A DNA stretch of 64,000 bases from Trichoplusia ni (lineage: Eukaryota > Arthropoda > Insecta > Lepidoptera > Noctuidae). Shown piece by piece: positions 1-15,400 of this stretch. The notes below the pieces were generated by a model, which did not search any database, had not been told where the DNA came from, and worked only from the letters and a program-made list of their open reading frames with translations. Both the position numbers and the translations under genes were made by a program. Position 1 is the first letter of the stretch. The number at the start of each line of letters is the position of its first letter. The stretch is taken from NCBI RefSeq assembly GCF_003590095.1, contig NC_039493.1, positions 8,928,001 to 8,992,000 on the forward strand, written 5' to 3'.

Positions 1-442
1 CAGCCAGCATCCGCCAAATTCCGGATGTGTTCGTTCCATTTTTAAATTTGACAGGTCTCGGGCTCGCGCGCGGTTCGCACCGCGCCGCCGCCGCGCCGCG
101 CGCCGGCCTCCGCCATGTTGGCAACCAATAACTCAACGCGTAATGTAGCGCGAATGCGACACGATTGTTGTCATTTTCACAAATTATGCGTACGCTACAT
201 GCCTGCCAATGTTTATCTGTGCTCGTGAAAGCATTAAATTACGCGTGCTCTACGCAGATATTACTTGCACTAGTATATTTACTGTAAATTATTGTAGACT
301 TATCTAAATAAAGCTAATAATGAATTGACAATACCTTAATACCAGTTTCATTCGTTTTTTAAAGAATTCGACATGTCTAGGAAAATATCAGTTGACTACC
401 CTGCTGACTGTTCTCTACATGTATACACTCTCTTTTGTCCAG
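1..442 (+). other. Upstream flank or intron of the alpha2/delta gene with a CpG-rich patch
   Basis: The stretch ends in a pyrimidine tract and CAG acceptor at 442. A dense CG patch at about 60-115 is followed by an ATG (114-116) that opens only a short unremarkable frame. No signal-peptide exon is recognisable, so the start of the alpha2/delta gene must lie left of the window. Confidence 0.5.
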
Positions 443-3400
443 AAATACCACGAGTACAACGTGGACGTGGTCCGCAAGGACGGGCTGCTGCTGGTGCGCG
501 AGCTGGCCGCTGAGGTCAAGAACCACATGGACTTCAAGATCAATGCTGTCATGGTGAGTTCACAATACTTTAACTCTATTGTTTTATCTACCCCACTGTT
601 TCAAACTGCTGGGCAAAGACCTCCCCCAAATCCTTCCACGATTCTCCGTTCTAGGTCTCATAGAACCAGACCATTAGTAACTCTAGTCTTTGAAATACTG
701 CTGTAAATTGTTTTATGATAGGTCATTAAGAAGGTGGTGCCAGCAAATAAATGAGTCAAAGGGAATGTTAGTAAATTAAATAAATATATTTCTCATAAAA
801 AAATGAGAAAATAGTAATTAGCCATATATGAAATTAATGCATTTAGAGTCACGCAACGTAATTTACATCTGATTTGATACGATTTGTAAAAAAGCCAAAA
901 ATGATATCAACACATATCATCACATTTACAACTAAATACTGTTATTCATGACTTACTATTAAATACATGGTTTAATAAATATTGTTACCATAGTGATAAT
1001 ACGTGCATTGTTTTTGCTTCCAAATAATAAGATCATTTTGTCCATCTTCATGAGTATTTCCTTCAGAATGCCAACGATTTTAATGAAAAGGGTAAATGTT
1101 TTTACTTCAGGTAAATAACGAAGGTTTATTGTGGAGAGTATCAAAGTACTAGCAGGGGAAATTAACTGGTTGTTTAGATAACCGTTTCATAATTCATAAG
1201 GTCTGTGTCGGAGTCTTTTTTCTAACGCTTTATTTCTCTGTGTGTAACTTCTATGATCTTGTAAAAGAGAAGCTACTTAAAGACAAAAAACGATAGGTAT
1301 CGTTTGCACAGTTTATATAAGTGTATTCAAAGAACACAAATTAACTAATATGACTGTGTGACGACTGTTAAAAGTACTTACACATTTTGATTTTGAAAAT
1401 GGGTAATCGTCTCGGTTGTGCCATAAACTCTGTAATGTCAGTCAAAAATCACTGCCTAACTCTTTGATGTCAGCTCTACAATGTCATGAACTTCTAAGCA
1501 AGATAAATATTTACCATTGAGACTTTATAACATCATGTGAATGGAAGATGATGTCATATTAAAAATGCTTTAAATGATTATGTACGTCTTCGTAATGGCG
1601 GAGCTTAGATAAGCTTCTCATTTGTCTGTTGTTGTGACCCATTGTTTACACTCCCTAAAGGCACTCTCTTATTTGCCAGAAAAAGCGAAAATAATTTCTC
1701 ATTGTGACATTTTAGTACAACAGATCTTGGATTATGTCCAATTAATTTGAACTTTAAATTTGTTGAGGCAAATAATCTTATTATTTTCAATCAACATTTA
1801 CAATTATGATAAAACCGAAATCAGCATTGGTTTACTACAGATGAACCTTATTTACAAACTTGCGTATCACGGTTCTTTTTTGATTTTCCAATCTCAGGTT
1901 TAGCGGTTTACCTAGTTCAACGACCTCTAAAAAAATATCAAGGTTTTATGTTAAACGAAAATACAGCTGTCTAAGCATTCTCTACCGATATATCCAAACG
2001 TGTTGTAGCTACAAATCCTTCATTAATATATGTAGGTACCGAGCCTCGGTTACATCGCATTCGACAATTTACCAAATAATCCCCTCTAGGAACTTGAAGC
2101 CTACCTACGTAAATAAAATGTAATTGAATTTAATTAGTAGAGTTAAATGAACTTGAGCCGTAGGAGCCGTAGTATTGCATAGTCAGGGCTGAGGCTGTGA
2201 GTGTGTACTGTATGTAGACAGAGCCCCGTATGTGTGCGCGGGAATCTAGTGCACAATACAGAAATCCTTTCAAAGTGAATTGTCATGCGAGTTGAGATCG
2301 AGCCACGCTCACGTTCGCTGTTATGACCTGATTTCTGATTGTTTTCTTACATTCATATTGACAACATATCAGGATGTATGAAATAAAACAAGTTCAAACA
2401 AGAATGTTGTTAGTTAACTGGATTACAAATGTATCGTATTTAATTATACATACCTAAGCCAGTATTCAATTTGCTTAACAAAAGCAATAAAACCGCAGAG
2501 CTCCATTTCAGTATAAAACTCAATAGGAATGTGTTAACGATGAGGCAGGCGAGTTGCGAATTGAAAGTAACGATATTGCGGCGACAGCGAGCGTGGCGTC
2601 TGCGACATTAACATATTCAGCAATGGTCGGTGTCGAAATTGTGCGGCGCTCGCCTCCCGGGGGCGCGCGAGCCGCTCGGCGCGCCGCCTGCTAGCCGCGG
2701 CATAGTCGCCCGCGCCCGCGGACACGAGTCTTCGCGATTTGCCGCACCCACTGATATTGGAATTCTTTTGAATCTCAACTAGCCCTCCGACTGCTGTTGC
2801 CTGGGCAACTTTTAATCGTATGTAAAGTTGACAATTTCAAAGGAATAAATCTTTCAACAAACTCTTTCTTCACACTGTGCTGCATTTGAGACCAGCCCGT
2901 AGGTATTCCTCAACAAAACTTTTCCATAAAACCACACTTCGCCTCCTTGGTCTCGGTTTGTATATACGGGAATAACACGCGACAAGTATTTAGGTACCCA
3001 TGTCGACATCTTTATACTTAAGCAAAGTTTGTTAAGCACTTACGTTTTGGTAAAACATGTAATAATTCAGGCAGTGAGAAGTTGTACGCAAAGTTTTATG
3101 AAGGAGCGACGATGTTTGGAGTGTGAAAGCCAAGTTGAGCATGAGCCGCGGCGACGTAATTATTCGATCCGCACCTACCTCCCGAATGTCATTTGTGGTT
3201 TTTGTCCGTACTCTGACGTTCTCCTTTCTGTAAAAGTTCGTTTTTGTCGAATCGTCCCCGCCGACTCTAATGAAGGCCTACAGGATTCAATTAACCGGAG
3301 GGATTGGAATGTTTTGTGATTTGTACTGGATACGGAATTCTATCAACGCGCTTCAATTCAATGTCTTGCAGCCTTCGTGCAAATGAAATCGATCAAAAAC

Positions 3401-6400
3401 TGAAAGTATTCGCCCCGTCGCTTACAAGTCACCTTTATTACGTTGTAAACTACAGGACAAAGAAAGAATCACCTGACGAAAACTTATAGCATGTTTTTGT
3501 TCTTCATTATACTTGTTTTCTTTCGTCTACCTTTCAAATTGCAGCTAGCAACTTGAGTTCTATCTACATAAGCGAAGTAGGTGCTAGAAGGGCGCTAGAG
3601 CTTGAGTGCGATATTCAAAGCGTCGTGTGGGCTGCGTCTCGATGCGGTGCGGAGCGGAGCGGAGTGGAGCGGAGTGGAGCAGACGGGTCGCGCTCAATGC
3701 TCTCGTTCTTCTGTCGCTGTGTTAGCATTTTGACTCTGCACTTCCAATTTGATGCATTGTTGAATAAACTCGAACCTTCTGCTGACAATCGACTTCTGAT
3801 CTTTAATAACCTCTTGTTCAATAAGCTCGGTTTGATGTGATTCTCCACTGTTAAAGCAACCATTTCTTTAGTTATCTATCCAGAAATAATAAAGATAAAC
3901 CAACACAAATATTCGAGTATTCAAACCATAACACACGACTTAAAAGTGTAGGCGGTGAGAGACAAAGCATATTATTTTAGGCTTTCATCCTCACATAAAT
4001 TCCACATAATTTTTACATAAACTATTTACCAGTACCTTTGTCGTATCAAAGCATCTGATTCCTTTAAAGTTGAAGCATAGTTGAAATTCCTTTATGTACG
4101 TGAAGTTTAGCAACATTTTGGTGAAATTACCGGAGTGGCTGTGGAGGGGCGGCGCATCGATTGAGCAATAAATCATAATAATATAATGGGTATAATGTAA
4201 ACAGTGGCCGCGGGATGATGGCCGCCCTAACCTCTGCCGCGCGGCCCCGCCTGCCTGCCTACTACCTTACTCCGACAAAAATGTACAATGGAACCAGGTT
4301 ACATTGAACATTTTGGATTGTATAAATATTTGCACGATAAACACATTTAACACACGAATTTTAGTCAAGTTAACGTTACATTCAGGAAGCAGTTTTTGGA
4401 AGTTGGGATTTTCAGGTGTTGTTGAAGTTGTTTGGTCAATAATATTTGTATTTTGAGCTGAATAGTTTGCCTACCTTTGAGTAGCTGTAGGCGTTCAAAC
4501 TTCTACGAGCTACTTTCTGAAACTGCGCTTCATAATCAAACCATTCTGCATAAACGAGTGCTACGGATGTCGTAGCGTAGTATTCGTAGCACAGACTTTT
4601 CTTCAATGAAAATTCTTTCCAGGCTAGTGCTACATTAAAATGGAAAGTACCGGTAGTGCACAAGGTAATTGATACAGCACAAAGATAAAAAAAAATCACT
4701 TACCAAACCACAGAGTTGTTATAAAAATCAATTCCAACCATCATTAAGTTGTGCAACCTTAAAAAGAACGTAAAAAGCATTGATTACCATTGAATAGCGG
4801 CACGTTATTCGCTAGTTCATTTATGTAATTAATGATATGGCCACGGTAGTATCCGCGGTATAAATAAGTTCGTAGTCGCGGCTGAATTAACACGAGCACG
4901 TTGCCAGCTCGCTCTGTCAAATACAATTGAACAACTCGAGCTCGGACGTATCGTACGATAGTTTCGAACTTTCGTAAGTTGCGTACGATAGATAGAGATA
5001 GATAGTTTTTGCGCAACATACGTATTATATGTATGAAATATATTTGAAAAAAAAAAACATCGCATCGTTTGTATAGTACGTTTAAAACTATGGTCCACCC
5101 ACACAAAGATAGAAAGCCTTCTTTTTCAACAATACACTATGACTTTTTCAAAGTTTTTTTATAGTCACATATCAATAAAAAAATACTTCTACGGTTATTG
5201 TGACCAAAACCTTTATACCTGGCGGTAATTTTAGCGCGGGATCATAGCAAGAGAAAAATATTTGCATGGCCTACAAATATTTGTTCCGATTCTGCGTGTT
5301 TACACATGAGAGATTTATGTTGTAAACACACCGATACAGGGAAAGTGCGAGGAAAATCCCTCCCAAAATAAAAACATACAATGTATGTTTGGCGAATTGA
5401 TTGGCTCTACGTCTAGGTGAAGGGATACTAAGGTGGCATTCACTGCTGGGATATATAACCTCAAACAAAATGATCGCAGTTCTATCATGAAAACCCGTGA
5501 AACGTTTAAAAAGAGGGATTTAGATAGACACATGCTCAGCTTTACGCAATATTAAAAAATACTTATTTAGTTCAAAGCTAATAAATACCTACTGGAAAGC
5601 ATGACTCCATTCTGCTACCGGAATAAACTGCTTACTTCAAACTTCTAAGCTTCCTGAAAACATCCAAATAGTATTTCCCTCAAATCGCTTGATAACTAAC
5701 TAACGATCTCATGGTTACAGAAGTACTCACGGTATTCAGGCGAAACAACCTTCGCCATAGTCTAGATAATGATCTACTTCAACTGCAACAATTCTAACAA
5801 CAATGTAATACGATGGAACAGTTTCATCACACACGCTCTATGACTTCGCGAACTATGATAAACTCAATAATTCGTGTAATGTAACGCAAACAATCCCGTG
5901 AGCGGGGACGGCTTGACGCGTGTTTGCTGCAAGTTGCCGCCGTCACCGACACAACTATTCCACGCCAGGTGCTCACTTCAAACACTTGGAATACCTGCTT
6001 CGACTACACTAACCAAATCAATTTCAAACTCCGTCACTTTGCCTCATTTCGTATCGCTGCTGAACTATACGTATACGTACAACTTGCTACATACTCGTAG
6101 CAAGATATTTATTCGTAGCGTTAGCGTAGCAGTTCGTAGCAACTTACCGGCCACTCGTAAATCTTTTCGGCAGTGGTTCGCATTAAAAGGAAATTGCTAC
6201 AGTTGAAACTAAACTCTAAAAGCTTAGTAGTGTAGTGAGAAACAGTCGAGAGTGTAGTTATGTACCAAATACATCGCTAAGCAGCTTAATGTAACACGGT
6301 CATATTTTTACGTAAACTAATGTCAGTTATATATGTTTCATTATGTGTTACGGCATGTCATGTCGGGATATAAAAGGATAATCCTATTTACTATTGTATG

Positions 6401-9400
6401 GCATCTTCACAACAACTAAATTATTTGGAAAATGTTGTATAAAAACTATTTCGCACGCTCCTTATAATATTTATTGTATGGTGCCATTAGAAAATAAACT
6501 TAAATTTATCCATTGTACTTTCTCATGATTTATTTTGTAACCGTTTGAGCTCTGTTCACGTAACAATGTGTTCAATGTGTTTAACTTTTTATTAAATCGT
6601 TTGAGAGCTAAACGGATGGGAGCCGCACAAGCGAGTACAATATCCGTTCGGCTTGTAAGGTAATACGTTACGCTTCCCACGCTATACCATACAACATGTG
6701 TATGCTTAAATTCCGTAGCAAGCCTAAGTGCAAGGCGCACCGCCAAATTCCGGCGGCGTGCCGCAGGGCGTAGCGGGCGATGGCGGGGGTGCGGGGGGAA
6801 GCGCCAGCGTGCGGGGGGGCGAGAGAGAGGTGCGGGAGGGGGGGACAGGCCCACCAAATAGACCGCTGCACTTGCCCGACCTTAATGCCGCCATCAGCAA
6901 ATTGCGAAACACCAGCTGTTTGTGACAAGAAATCTCTGACATAATTCACGCCATTGGCTTGATTTGACGGGCCTGTTGGTCTAGTGGTTAGTGACCCTGA
7001 CTGCTATACCGGAGGTCGTGGGTTCGATTCCCGCCCAGGACAAATGATGTGTGGTGAGCATGATCATTTGTTCTGGTGTCTGGGTGTAATTTATCTATAA
7101 TATGTATGTATTTAGAAATATATAAGTAAGTTTATCAGTTGTCTGGTTACCATAACACAAGCTCTGCTTAGCTTGGGATCAGATAACCGTGTGTGAGTTG
7201 TCCCAGGATTTATTATTATTATTATTATATTGGACCGCAATTGGTGGCGGAAATTGCTATGACAATCATCTCCGATGCGACATTTATGACGACGTCGCTT
7301 ACAAACCTTCTCCCTACAGCCTATTGAAATTTAAAACGGCGGACGATAAAAACACGATCTGAGTATTTATCATGTCATAACGATTTGAAAGCGCATTTAA
7401 AAATCTTTCCCAGCGCTCCATCGCTTACATTGAAACACGTCGCAGGCGGAAGGAGGATCGAGTAATATCTGTCAGAGCGTGTAGAGGGTTATTAAATAGC
7501 ATCTCGGGGGCTGAGTGCACCGTGACCCATATCCCGGCGCTGCACCGCCCGACTTATACGAGTGGACTTTATTGATTCGCAGTCTTGAGACGGTGCGCCG
7601 TCCCGCTCGCACCCGCGGCCCAGGACAGAGGGCGGTGATTCCTGTAGGCTACTTACTCAATATTCTAAAGCGCGCCCGACGCCTGCACTACAACCACCAC
7701 ACACCGCCACACAGCCACCACGTCCCATTTACATCTTCAACGACACTACAATTTATAAAGTACGAGTTCTCATTCTCAGAGGCGGTGACGACAATACGTT
7801 TTCTTTTTTATAGCTGTGTTTTCATAAAGGTTGTATTGTTTTTGGATAATTTGTTTATCTTAATTTTGTAACATCAACATTAGAAACGGTTTTCTTTCAG
7901 CGTTTTATTATAACATTTCTATTATTCTCTGAATCCAACGAAATTGTTGTCATGGCGGCTACAAGCTGACTGTCAGTTCACAGCAAAAAGACCTGAAACA
8001 AATTAAATCCTCCTAAAGATTAATGGAAGGAGTGCGGCTTTAACAGTTTTGTTCCATTTCTATTATGACAAAGTGCACAATGCGCCGAGTGAAGCTTAGT
8101 GGAATTACAAGTCAGTACGTAGGACTGGCGACTACATGTTTTATTAAAAGCAACTTCAAAGGACTGTTCACTAAGGAGGTTATATTGTAGGTAACATTAT
8201 ATACCGTTGTATTATGAGCGTGGGCGCAGGGCCAGTCGCCGGAGGGCGGGGGCAATGACCTCCGCTATCTTCAATATAAAACTCAATTTAGTCAACTGCT
8301 TTCTAATATACGTCACGGAGTAGGCATGTTATTGGCTACCTTTACTCCGCAGTTCTTTTATAAATTTCGATAGGCTTATTGTGATCAGACATGCAAAGAT
8401 CCTTTGAACAATTGCCAAAAAACTTCTAACTATAGTGTAAAAATGTTAAACAGTCGCTGTAATTTTATAGCTACGCTCGCACGCATGGAGCAATTAACAT
8501 TTTTTCACATTAAAACTCACATAAATTTAATGTGACAAGTATTTTGACAGTTTTACGATTACATTTGAATTTACTATTTGAAGCGGTTGCTTTAGCTGTT
8601 AATTTATAGTCTTGACATGTTTTAGTTCGCGGCATGAGTTCGTCGTTTAGTCTGCACTCACGCTGCGCCTAATGAGATTGATTGTGACTTAATTAACAAA
8701 CACAAACAATGCCTCCATTCATAGTTTCGTACGGGTTCCGTTCTACGATTCTAGGCATAATTATGTTGGTCGGAGTTAGTAGTCTAGACTGATAGGTACT
8801 GTTACGTAATGAATATTATAAATGAGTGAGATTGCTTGTTACGCTTTGGGCTAGACATCTTAACTAGTGTTCGGAATGGTAAAATGTATGATGATGTATG
8901 GGCTATGGAAGAACGGATACGTCTATGTAGCTTAAGGCTTGCGAACTTTTTGCAGGTGAAACAATTGTCAAAACTAGTATTATCTAATTTATGAAACGGT
9001 AGACAAACGAGATGGTTTAACCGGATGAATGTTGTAAGAAAAACATGTAGCAAATCAAAAAATAAAATATTGTGCTTTAATTCTCAGTGACATGAAACGA
9101 ATGTATAAATGTAAAAGGCGATAACTTTAAAAACAGTGACTTCACAGTCCCATATTAATATCTTGTTGTGCAACAAGATCCATACATATTGCACGTCTTC
9201 AGTACTAACTGTTATTACGTCATGCATAACCTCCGCGAGGATGATCTACGAGTGTTACGGAAATCGTGATAAGATCGAAGTTGATAAGTGTTTATGTGTA
9301 GTTTAATATGCAATGTTAAAGTTTTTTTCAACAGCCCCCTCTCATTAAGGAATTTAATCCTTGTTTCGCGGATGGTTTTAAAACACTCAAGTCACATGCA

Positions 9401-12400
9401 TAAAGACACCCAGACTCAGCACATTTATTCGTGGATCACAGACGGTTGTTATAAGCAGAGATCGAACCCACGACCCATCGCGCACTGTAGGTTTTTCTTG
9501 ATGACCTCAACCACGTAGCTATTTGAGTCTTTAATAATCTATGTTTGACTGGTATGATGGCCAAGGTCATCACGCAAACGACCTTTCAACCCCCAAGAAA
9601 AAACATTTGTACCAAGATTTTATTTACAGATCTTATCAACAAAAGCTTTGAATTTAGATTCAAGGGGCAACATCAGACCACAAAGGTCTGATGACGGCAA
9701 AAACATTTATCTATAATGCACTATTCTTATCTACATTCAAAAAATCGTAAAATGAAAACTCATGTAGACGGTTCACTGAACCCTGAGTGCCCTGACTAAT
9801 TCAGCCGTGCAACTTTATATACGAAATATAATTTGGTTTGACCATTAGGTGGCGCATACATTAAATGTAGCGCTCCACACTAATTGAATCTCTGCTGAAT
9901 AATTCAGAGATTATAGCCGTGATTACATGCGTCGAGGTTGCATATGCAGAGGTGGCCAAAGACAACAAACAATAAGGTTGGCCTTACTGCATATGATTAA
10001 GTTGAGTATAATCTAAGTCTCTATGTACAGAGAGTACATAGAGACTTAGATTCTCTCGAAATGTAGTTTTTACTCGATATTAGTAAGTGTGAGCGAGAAA
10101 AATAATTTAAAATATAGATGTATATATTTCTGTTTCATAATTAGACTAGCTGACCCAGCAAACGTTGTTTTGCCTAATAAATTATTTCTAGTTGTATGTA
10201 TTTTTAATGCCACATTATAAAAAAATTAAAACAAAACATTTGAAATGAAATGAAATGAAATCATTTATTCTGCAAATAGGATATTTCATCACTTTTACTA
10301 TGTCTTTTATGAGAACCTGACCTGAGAATAAAATTTCGTCCAAAAAATAAAATATTTTTTTTTTTGTGAGCAACCCTTATTACTTAGGGGTATGAAAAAT
10401 AGATGTAAGCCGATTTTCAGACCTACTACTATACACATATAAAATTTGGTGAAAATCGGTTAAGCCGTTTCGGAGGAGTACGGTAACTAACATTATCGAT
10501 GTTAGTTACCATGGGATATACCCACCACGGGATTTTTTTATATTAGATTTATGTTTATTAACACTCTCATTCGATATTGTTTTGTCACAATTGTAATTGC
10601 TAATTGGAATCTGAAACCACCGCACATTGTAACAAAACTCAAAGGTTGTCTGTACAATTAGTACTTCTGGTATTTCATGTAAGACTACCACAGCAATGTT
10701 AAGATTGTAATCCAATCGTATCTCGAGATCCATCTAACAACCTTCTTCCGTGAAACTCATAGAACTGTTTTAAGTAGCTCCGTCATACGAGCGATAGAAC
10801 AGACCTCAGTGCCAAAAAGTGAGCGTGTGTGCGTGGGGTATACAGGCGTAGTGTAATCTGATTACTCGTGTGTGAGACAGTCGGTCGCTGCGGCAGTCGG
10901 CACGCTCATCGCTACAGACTTATTGTGTTACGTCACGGCTCGTGCAAACACGTGACAACACTTCACACCAACACAAATTAGTTACACTTAATTGCTCTAT
11001 ATAGAACTGAATTCTAAAGTCGTGTTACATGCAATGCGACGACAATTGAAAGCTTATTACCTTCATTCATGAAAATATGTTTTATTGGTCCGAATTTTGA
11101 AGCGGAACCTAAATAATAGAAGATAAGTTAAACTAATAGTTATATGTCAGTTTAAGACTTGCATCAAAACTAACAGCATTATGACGTCACAAAAAGGCCC
11201 AAGAAATAAAAAGGTTTGTATCCATTTTAATTGTTGTTGAAAACAAGAGTGGAGTAACGAATTGTGTACGATTATTCTCATGTAATAAAATGGTTTGAGT
11301 AAAGTTCACTAACCTCTGACATGTCGCTCTCACACGCGAAACCTAGGACCAAGTTGAACGTTCGTGTTTCAAAATATTGTATGAGGGTTGCGGTTCCAAT
11401 GACAATTTAGCAGAGAAGTTTTTTAAAAAGAAGATCGTATATTTTGTCTTAACAATCTATAAACTATAAAAGGTATTTGAATAAACTTGTATTCGTCTAT
11501 AATAAAATAATAATAATAATAAAAACTTTATTTGCATGAAATGTACATAGCATTACAACAAAATATTTAGTAAATCTAAATGAGGGTATACACAGATATA
11601 TAGTTCTTAACCTCCCGTGCTAGTCAAGACTGTGTTACGGCAAGGTAAGATTCTCGCTCCAGGAAATACCAGTCGTATTTATAAAGACTTACAGAACATT
11701 TTTCTATCAGTCGCAGTACCCGATATTAGTCGGGTAAATAAGTCTGCGAATCTCCTACTTAGATAACATGGTATCTGCACAACCAAGCGTAAGCAGAACT
11801 AACCTTTTGCAATCAAAATATCCAAATATATTGTGAAATGTCGAAACAATCTAACTAGATCCATTTTTGACATTTGCTCGCAATGAACGAGTAAGAGTGC
11901 ACCCGGCCCCATTCGCGGACGCTCGTTCCCACTCTTCGGATACGTCTATAAACCGTTTGCATCATATGTCATAATGTTCCGTATTATTTGTCAGTTTATA
12001 GTTATTTAAAGAGCGCGCATCGAGCGCCGACGACTCGGAATCATAGTGAATACGTTCAGTTTATCTCAGACACTTATCTCCGCTTTATTCGTGAGAACCC
12101 CACATCTTTACCGGTCGCTACAGATGAGACTGGAGTATCGATGTTTTTCTGTGGTATTTTCATATCTTTCCATTCAGAATAAGCAATGTTCCCATGTTCT
12201 AAGATTCAAATTATTGTACTACAAGCTCGCATTCATCTTCTAAGTGCTCCCGGTTAATTAATTCGGTCGCCACTTAAACAACAAGCTCACAGCGCCTAAC
12301 AATTGTAAATAGCGCTGCAATTACTAAATATAACAGCAGGAGCGACATTCGCAAAGACTCCATTTATCTCAGGGAAGCAAGGAGTTCGCAAACAGAATAG

Positions 12401-15400
12401 TTCGCATAATAAGTTGGGAATAGGACTCAGCAATAGTGGGCCGAAAGCGGCGGTACTTAGCTCAACAATAAAGTTGAAAAATCGAGGGGATTGCCGTGCT
12501 GCGGGCGTCGCACTCGGAAAAAACGACGCTAACATTTCGCACTTAATGAAACCGTAGCTGAAACAAAATAAAGGAATGTATTTACAGCGCTAAGCATTTT
12601 TACAAGAATAATCGAGCTTTCATCGCCGCTCCTAATGTCGAGGTGAAACGCGTGGATATCAAATATTAATCGTTGTCGATTAGTCAGACCAAATTTATAA
12701 TGCTCTCAAACTATATTTATTTATAAGTTTATCTATTTTCAGGATTTTGATATAACTTATTTATTCATAAACATAAAAGTTATGTCTTTATGTTGGCTTT
12801 AATTTACTCGTGTGACAAAGCAATTATTTCTTTGTTGGCAATATCAAAGGCTCTATGAAATATACAATGTGACATAAAAGATTTTCTCCTTATTATCAAA
12901 GGATTAATTTTAATAAAAATCCTCTTGCGTGGCGGTCGGGTGTCGGCGCTGCAAGTGCGGTGTCGGAGGCGGGCTCGGCTCGGTGCAAGTTTTAATTACT
13001 TCGCCCCCACTTCGCGAGCTTGTTCCTAGGATGGGGCTATTTCGTCTCACAACTAAAAACTCTCATTTATAAACTGTGTTTTCTGTAGATCTTTTTTAAA
13101 AAGTCTGAATATAAATCTAGTTAGAATAATGTTCTGTTACTCATCTAATTTGCTTTTTTAATTAAGCGTAATCATGTTTTCATGGCTGTAAGTGTATGTA
13201 CTCTATTAGGTATTATTATATTTCATTTGTATACATTCGAGTTGTGTTAGTTTCGTTACCTAATTGTATAGTATATTCCGGTTAATGACCTACCTCTCAC
13301 AATGACGGAGGTTCAATACAATTGACTTTGGTCGCTGAAGAACAATCTGGTTTGGGTCGTTAACATCACGCAATCCCCATCATGGTGATAAAAGAAGGGA
13401 ATTCGGAGATTTCCATACAACCTGATAACCTCAATTGTACAACTTTTCATAAATTCGGCGTTCAACGATATCTCGTTGTTAATCTAAAGTTTGTGTCGAG
13501 ATTAAAAAGAAAAATCTTATTTAGCTTATTAAACCTGTTTTTTTTGTAATATGAAAAAAAACATAATGAAATCTAAAGAAGAGTATCTATTGTTGTTAAT
13601 TTGTTTATTAAATTGCAAATAAAGAAGAATGCTAAAATTGAACTGTTGTTTAACTAAATGGGTACATTCAAAGCACTTTGAATGTACCCTGTGTGTGAAA
13701 GGCAAAAGAGAAAGGTGGTGGAGCTGATTATTTTTGATCGTGCGCTAATGTCTGGTGGTAGGACAAAGGCAGCTATCGATCAGCCCAATTCCACGCTAAT
13801 TGCCGACAATTGTCTACCGCCTTTATCCGTCCACTCATTGTGTAGCCGCGGCTCGCGATGACTCAACTGTTTCAACCCTTGTAAATCATACCAAAGGAGA
13901 AATGTTGTCACTAATATAAATTTTATTTTAGAATGCGTTGTGCTTTTGGTACTTTTACATTGTGTTAACGAGATATAACTATGTGATTATATGTTTGTAG
14001 GTTCATTAAAGTTTTAGGTGATTCAAATCTATTGCATCACACCTTCTTATACCAAAATACTTTATTAAACAACTGCAAAACGAAAAAATAAACAATCTTT
14101 AGACTATCTAATCTAAACTCAGTCTGTCAACCAACCTAATAAAATGACTTAATTTTTTCCAAGCTTTATCCTCATGACACCACTCTTTATTGATCTCTTA
14201 CATCCCAGCTCTTCAAATAGTATCCAACAGTACCTAACATTTTTTTCGTTGTTTAACAGAGAATAATGGACAGTGCCGAAGCCGCTGCGCTGTCAGCCGG
14301 CAGTGGAGCCAGTGACGGTGCTCCAGGCTCGTATTACGACGCGCGCTGGCTGAACGTGCACGCTGACGACGGCACGCTGGCGGCCCGCGCGCGCCGCCTC
14401 TCGCTCACCCCGAGCCGACACTTCGACCACATCGCCGTCAACTCCAGCTACAGTGCGGTGCTTATGCCACCCTATATTAATACCGATGGTGAGCTTGTTT
14501 GTATGTTATTATAACTGAGGCCTAAGAATAAACACTGGAAGGTACAAAGTTTAAAGAAAATGTATGAAAATATTTATCGTTATTTTAGATGTGTCTGCAC
14601 TTTGAACAAAAGATTGAGTGGGTGGCTTTTTTAAAACTAAAACTCAAACTAATCGCAGAATATTAGTTGATTAAAATAGTTTTACGTCTAATCTACGCTT
14701 GTTTGAATTGGAATCGATTGAATCTGGTATGTAATAAAAATCGTCTTCCTCCCAAATTCAACATTGCACAGGATTGATTACACATGATTACTTTTTACAA
14801 ATATACGCGTACGAGTTCCAAATGAACTTCCATCAGACATCAGAGAGATTACAAGACATACAGACAACACCAAATTTATATTTGACCTCATATTTTACGC
14901 TGAATAATAAAACACAAGCGAAAAATACAACGAACTCTCCATCCCGAAATAATGGAAGCTAATATATTGTTGACACACGGGAAGGGAGGGTCGCAGGGTG
15001 GCGCCCAATGATTTATAGACAGATTGACGTATTCCTGACTATTTAGTAGCGCTCACTTGAACAAACGTTATTCCAAATCTATGATGAATTATTGTTGACA
15101 GAAAGTTCCGACAGTTTTAACATAGGTAGCTATAAATATACTTATTCTAAATGTATTTTTTAAATAATTAATGTTTTTTCCTGAAGACGCGTTCTATGCT
15201 AAAGACTTATTGATTTTCTGTCATGTTCATTCACGGAAACTGTTCAGTGTGAAAAGCACATGCAAGTAAATTAAAAAAAAACCTTCACGTTTAAAAATTC
15301 CCCAAAATATCGTTCGGAAGGGCCCGTATTTAATTTAAAGGGCGTAATTAGATAGGGCCTGGTGCGTTTATTTAACAAACCCATAGTACACAGGCGAACC

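Larger units (their letters stand above)
554..14259 (+). other. Alpha2/delta intron 1 (13.7 kb)
   Basis: Donor ATG|GTGAGT, acceptor TTTAACAG. I see no host coding exon in it on either strand. It holds several repeats (listed separately) and isolated GC-rich patches at about 2640-2740, 6725-6870, 7540-7640 and 12930-13030, which stand out from the AT-rich background and could be regulatory. A 10 kb-plus first intron splitting the VWA_N region is the largest in this gene. Confidence 0.75.

Noticed and set aside
6471..6942. Overlapping minus-strand Pro/Arg-rich frames and a plus Gly-rich frame
   Set aside because: All come from the same GC-rich patch, where stops are rare. There are no splice context, family motif or consistent codon pattern.
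6969..7042. A possible tRNA gene with good A and B boxes
   Set aside because: The anticodon and acceptor stems mispair, and the sequence runs straight into a SINE body ending in (ATT)n. It is a SINE head, not a tRNA gene.
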